DNA of 21,851 nt, taken from positions 284,440 through 306,290 of the forward strand of contig KZ627146.1 in assembly GCA_002917775.1 (NCBI GenBank), in the 5' to 3' direction. This document shows, one piece after another, positions 20,283 to 21,851 of the stretch. The number at the start of each line of letters is the position of its first letter. Within the stretch, counting starts at the first letter, position 1. The notes under the pieces were generated by a model. The model saw only the letters and a list, made by a program, of their open reading frames with translations, was not told the DNA's origin and searched no databases. This stretch comes from Glaciozyma antarctica PI12. Lineage: Eukaryota; Basidiomycota; Microbotryomycetes; Kriegeriales; Camptobasidiaceae. The translations under genes and the position numbers were made by a program.

Positions 20283-21115
20283 TCAACGAAAAACGCACTC
20301 CTCAAACCCCTCCCCAGACCGTCCCCACACCCGCTCAAAAGACTCCTCTTCCCTCGCCGCCCACCCATTCCCGCTCCACTCGGACCTCGGCATACTCCAG
20401 TACCCCTCCGCAGGCACGACGGAATCGTACGCTTCCGGCAATTCGGTGTGGTACAGCGTAGGCGGGCGGGAGAAGGTGTCTTCCGCCAAAATCGAGATGG
20501 AAGGAGAGGGGACGTCGGATGGAGGGGGAGGGGCGGCGAAGGGGGAGGGGGTTGGCGATGGACCGCACGACGCGGGATCTTCTCCGAGACGCGTGGCGAG
20601 GACGTGAATGATCTGTCGGAGACGGTGGATCTCTGCTCGGGCGCGTGGAGTGGCGTCCGGGAATTCGTCGATGGGTTGGGCTTCGCTGCGGGGAGGTCAG
20701 CGCGTTCTTTTGAGGAAGCGAAGGAGGAAGTACGATGGGAGTGCGCCTAGCCAGACGCAGGGTTCGCCGCGGGTGCGACAACTTGAGCAGGACTCCTTCT
20801 TATCGCACTGAGGGAAGGTCGAGTCAGAAGTGGCGACGGAAGGGGAAAGGAATTGAGCGCGCCTTGGTCTTCTTCGTTCGGCATGGTTCACTGGGAAGGC
20901 TGTTAGCTATCGATCCAAGTGGTAGGGGGGAACACTTACCAGCTTGAATGCTTCGAAAACAGCTGCATGTTTCCGTACGGCGACGGCTTGGTCTTGCGCG
21001 ACTTAGCCTTGCCAGCAGCGGGCTTGCGAGAGGCGGATGCTAGTGGGGGCGAGGAGAAGGAATCCAGGTTGGGGTCATTGGGGAGGTTGTGGAGAGGTGA
21101 GTGATCGGCCGGCAT
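20283..21115 (-). CDS. ZC3: small Zn2Cys6 zinc-cluster protein, paralogue of ZC1
   Basis: Probable nuclear DNA-binding protein. Exons 21115-20940, 20890-20863, 20807-20734 and 20685-20283 join in phase, 226 aa. The cysteines are residues 59, 62, 69, 75, 78 and 85, in the ZC1 spacing. KHSSCEPCRTKKTKCDKKES against ZC1 RHSSCEQCRAKKTKCDKKEH shows close kinship. Residues 110-127, AEIHRLRQIIHVLATRLG, match the ZC1 coil, and GYWSMPRSEW (from 187) matches GYWEVPRSVDW. The intron before the third cysteine starts with GC (AAG|GCGCGC) instead of GT; no usable GT lies nearby. The following 74-nt exon has exactly the same length in ZC1. The frame is open further upstream to 21394, but ATG 21115 gives an N-terminus that resembles ZC1 (LHNL...SSPP against LQHDLSTPP), so it was preferred. 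No middle regulatory domain is seen. Confidence 0.78.
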
Positions 21116-21549
21116 CGATGAGTGTCGAGGGAGAGGAGGCCAGGTGGGGAGAAGGCGGCGATGTCGAGGGGCCTCAGTCGAGCGCGAAGGAGAAGCAGGA
21201 GCGCCGACGACTGGTTGGTGCCACGAGAGTTGAGGAACACGCGGAACGGAGCAAGAAGAGCGTGATTGGGGATAGAACCCTTCCCCAACACTCCGTGTTC
21301 GCCGCGGAAGCCGTGGAAAGACTGGCCTTCGCGTGGAGTTGGGCCGGCGTGAGCAGGGGCCTCGAGCAACGTGCTCGGTGAGAAGGGAGTACACACAGCT
21401 GGAGAAGAGTAACGAGCAGGAGGACCAAAGAATGCAGAGCGAGTGAATACAACATCAGTCGAACCAGTACAAGCCGCTGGAGGAGCAGGAAGCCTCACAG
21501 TATCCACGTCCTCTCTACCTCTCAACTCCAGCTCGATTCCAGCGAGATC
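21116..21549. promoter_or_regulatory. Divergent upstream region of ZC3 and the right-edge gene
   Basis: About 430 bp between the ZC3 start and the ATG at 21550. The minus-strand frame of ZC3 stays open through much of it (to 21394) with Arg/Pro/Ser-rich content, which is more likely leader than protein. No promoter element could be named with confidence. Confidence 0.35.
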
Positions 21550-21851
21550 ATGGGTATCTCATCGATCTCTTCTCATATTCATAAGATATCCCCATCCTTC
21601 AAGTCGTATTCCCATCGTACAACTAGTCTTCTCCATCGACACCCAGTTCCCTCCATCGACCGCCCGATCCAGAATCATCGGCCTCTCCACCTCGTTCCTC
21701 CCCACCACCTTCGCCGCTTTCCGTGACTTCGACGCTACAGAGCTGGCAGAGCAGTTCGAATCCGTGCTCCCCGTACTGCTCCCACCGCGCGACAGCCCTC
21801 CTCCGACGAGAAGCTNNTTTTNAGCCCGCCGACCCGCTCTCCGTCGACCCC
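21550..21851 (+). CDS. Start of an unrecognised gene, cut by the window end
   Basis: A tiny first exon ATGG (21550-21553) followed by a 73-nt intron (21554-21626, GTATCT...CAACTAG) joins in phase to a frame beginning MVFSIDTQFPPSTARSRIIG and continuing with a Leu/Phe-rich stretch (AFRDFDATELAEQFESVLPV). The product reads like a folded protein but matches no family I know. The N bases at 21816-21822 make the frame after them unreadable; the sequence runs out 29 bases later. A single-exon reading from the same ATG ends after 58 residues and looks less natural. The gene would be divergent from ZC3. Confidence 0.4.
21816..21822. other. Ambiguous bases (N at 21816, 21817, 21822)
   Basis: Three N calls surround a short T run. 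They mark low consensus quality close to the window end and support caution about single-base frame breaks elsewhere in this window. Confidence 0.95.

Overview
The window looks like a GC-rich, intron-dense basidiomycete yeast chromosome, most likely Pucciniomycotina of the Rhodotorula/Sporidiobolales kind. This is inferred from the base composition, many 38-100 nt introns with GTRNGT-like donors and CTGAC/CTAAC branch points, very small exons, and the protein families present. It is not based on a database match. Three N bases near the right end, plus apparent single-base slips in otherwise well conserved reading frames, suggest a draft assembly.

Layout, left to right. ZC1 (891-1963, +) is a small Zn2Cys6 protein. 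A one-pass membrane protein with a Ser/Thr/Pro-rich stalk follows (2372-3529, -). Next come an APSES-like protein with a coiled coil and a C-terminal membrane anchor, resembling Bqt4 (about 4091-5809, +), and, tail to tail with it, a multi-exon coiled-coil protein (5688-7382, -). An F-box-like gene (8211-10071, +), a cytosolic Hsp70 of the Ssa type (10748-13303, +) and a paralogue of the F-box-like gene (13685-15271, -) form the centre; both F-box-like genes point at the Hsp70 gene. The right part holds a short-chain dehydrogenase with a mitochondrial-type presequence (15398-16985, +), a pyrimidine 5'-nucleotidase of the SDT1/HAD type (17403-18544, -), a second zinc-cluster protein ZC2 (18999-20055, +), a third, ZC3 (20283-21115, -), and the start of an unrecognised gene (21550 to the window end, +).

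The most interesting point is the zinc-cluster set. ZC1 and ZC3 are clear paralogues with the same cysteine spacing, the same short coiled coil and a shared C-terminal GYWxxPRS motif. ZC2 has the same layout. All three carry a phase-0 intron directly before the third cysteine. No classical fungal transcription-factor middle domain is seen in any of them. I do not recognise this as a described family. The genes do not form an obvious pathway; most look like housekeeping or lineage-specific genes side by side.

Two host genes look broken as written: Hsp70 (one in-frame stop and one 1-nt slip) and the left F-box-like gene (two 1-nt slips). Three slips of the same sign plus N bases favour sequence error over true pseudogenes. 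No mobile element, CRISPR array, tRNA or rRNA was recognised.
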